A DNA stretch of 64,000 nucleotides from Zoogloeaceae bacterium. Its GTDB lineage: Bacteria > Pseudomonadota > Gammaproteobacteria > Burkholderiales > Rhodocyclaceae. A program made the translations under genes and the position numbers. The stretch is from the NCBI GenBank assembly GCA_024235595.1, contig JACKMC010000003.1:62001-126000 (forward strand), read 5' to 3'. Under the pieces are notes generated by a model. That model was not told the DNA's origin, ran no database searches, and saw nothing but the letters and a program-made list of their open reading frames with translations. Below are positions 63,160-64,000 of the stretch, one piece after another (position 1 is the stretch's first letter; every line of letters begins with the position of its first letter).

Positions 63160-64000
63160 TTGGACGCACCCCGTCTCGCCGCGAACCAAAGCTGGCACCG
63201 ACTGGCCGACAGGCTCGCGCGGCAGGCCGGCATCCTGAACGCGGCATCCATCTCGGCGAAATTTCGCCAACTGCGCCAGCGCATCGGCAGACGCCAGCCA
63301 GCCATCGAACGCATTGCGCTTGCACTTTACGATTCGCGCAGGGGCTGCCTGCGCAACCTCGTCGATTCGGATCACGACGAACTGCAATCGCTCGGGAGCG
63401 GTTTCCCGCTCGCCGACTGGCCAGCCCTGGCGGCACTCGTGCGCAGCGGCACAGGCGGATTGCTGGCCCAGCGGCCAGCGGCCACGTCCACCAACGCCGA
63501 ACGGCTCTGTCAGGCCTTTGCATCGAGCGTGGCCCATCCGATCACCCTCGATGGCACCTTCTTCGGGGTGCTGCTATTCGATTCGGCGACCGTGGATGCA
63601 TTCGGCGCGCCGGACGTCGAGGAGATTGGAATCTACGCCGAGCTGCTATCGACGATGGTCGCCCAGGAGCTGAGCTCGGTGCAGATGTTTGTCGGGGGGC
63701 TGCAGCTGGCACGCAACCTGGCGCATCTGCGCGACATCGAGACCGGCGCGCACCTGGATCGCATGGCGCACTATGCACGCCTCATCGCCAGGGAGATCGC
63801 GGCGGCCAGGGGTCTTGACGACGAGTTCGTCGAGCATGTCTTTCTCTTCGCGCCGCTGCACGACATCGGCAAGGTCGGTGTGCCAGACTGCATCCTGCTC
63901 AAGCCCTCGAGCCTCTCGGAGGAGGAAAAGCAGGTCATGGACGGCCATGTCGCGCTAGGCCTCGACATGATCGACCGGATGATCGCGGACTTCGGCTTGA
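63160..64000 (+). CDS. HD-GYP domain protein with N-terminal GAF-like region (3' end outside window)
   Basis: The frame is open from 63073 to the window end. A helical N-terminus and GAF-like middle (FFGVLLFDSATVDAFG ... EEIGIYAELLSTMVAQEL) precede the HD-GYP domain, with the metal-binding APLHDIGKVGVPDCILLKP and the earlier DIETGAHLDRMAHYARLIA. The GYP motif itself would fall beyond the window. The protein likely degrades cyclic di-GMP. Start is uncertain: TTG 63160 follows AAGAAG, TTG 63097 follows AAGGA, and ATG 63073 lacks a ribosome site and overlaps the FNR-type box. Confidence 0.78.
   Translation, partial: MDAPRLAANQSWHRLADRLARQAGILNAASISAKFRQLRQRIGRRQPAIERIALALYDSRRGCLRNLVDSDHDELQSLGSGFPLADWPALAALVRSGTGGLLAQRPAATSTNAERLCQAFASSVAHPITLDGTFFGVLLFDSATVDAFGAPDVEEIGIYAELLSTMVAQELSSVQMFVGGLQLARNLAHLRDIETGAHLDRMAHYARLIAREIAAARGLDDEFVEHVFLFAPLHDIGKVGVPDCILLKPSSLSEEEKQVMDGHVALGLDMIDRMIADFGL

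Overview
The window reads as a stretch of chromosome from a GC-rich betaproteobacterium, most likely a denitrifying member of the Rhodocyclales (Thauera, Azoarcus or Aromatoleum type). This rests on gene order: rpsB-tsf-pyrH-frr-uppS-cdsA-dxr-rseP-bamA-skp-lpxD-fabZ-lpxA-lpxB-rnhB facing away from map-glnD, the smc-zipA-ligA row, the dapC-dapD-pilU-dapE-prmB row and a complete isc operon. Two heme d1 genes (nirJ, nirN) at the right end indicate denitrification through a cd1 nitrite reductase encoded elsewhere. The assignment is inference; no rRNA gene lies here. Coding density is very high and nearly all of it is conserved core genome. I see no insertion sequence, prophage, CRISPR array, tRNA or rRNA.

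Layout. 1-2180: end of a biotin operon (bioH cut by the window edge, bioC, bioD). 2216-3680: a LysR-type regulator facing a 105-residue protein I do not recognise, with an inverted repeat between them. 3764-19198 (minus): one long run of 17 genes, from translation (rpsB, tsf, frr) and UMP kinase through isoprenoid and phospholipid synthesis (uppS, cdsA, dxr), envelope proteolysis and outer-membrane assembly (rseP, bamA, skp) and lipid A (lpxD, fabZ, lpxA, lpxB), ending with rnhB, a CopD-like membrane protein and a SpoU-type RNA methyltransferase. 19453-22864: map and glnD. 22976-24243 (minus): thioinosine/purine nucleoside phosphorylase and a peptide deformylase. 24367-26178: typA, closed by a strong hairpin terminator. 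26260-33850 (minus): smc, zipA, ligA, galU. 34019-39448: lysine biosynthesis genes with a pilU-type ATPase among them, then prmB. 39602-40054: a stand-alone receiver protein. 40103-46704 (minus): iscR, a second cysteine desulfurase, iscS, iscU, iscA, hscB, hscA, fdx, iscX, with a near-consensus IscR site over the promoter; cysE and trmJ lie upstream. 48385-54639: suhB, mutS and a three-gene tail (secreted metallophosphoesterase, spermidine-synthase-like protein, FAD oxidoreductase) with overlapping stops and starts. 54644-58338: dnaQ, rnhA and a YafS-like methyltransferase, facing gloB, then a receiver-GGDEF protein. 58546-60021: an MltD-like lytic transglycosylase. 60223-63005 (minus): nirJ-nirN, with an FNR/Dnr-type box upstream. 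63160 to the edge: a GAF-like plus HD-GYP protein, cut by the window end.

I found no clearly new multi-gene system. The best leads are the nirJN/HD-GYP divergent region with its anaerobic box, the extra desulfurase in the isc operon, the unrecognised small protein beside the LysR gene, pilU inside the dap cluster, and the uncharacterised three-gene cluster after mutS.
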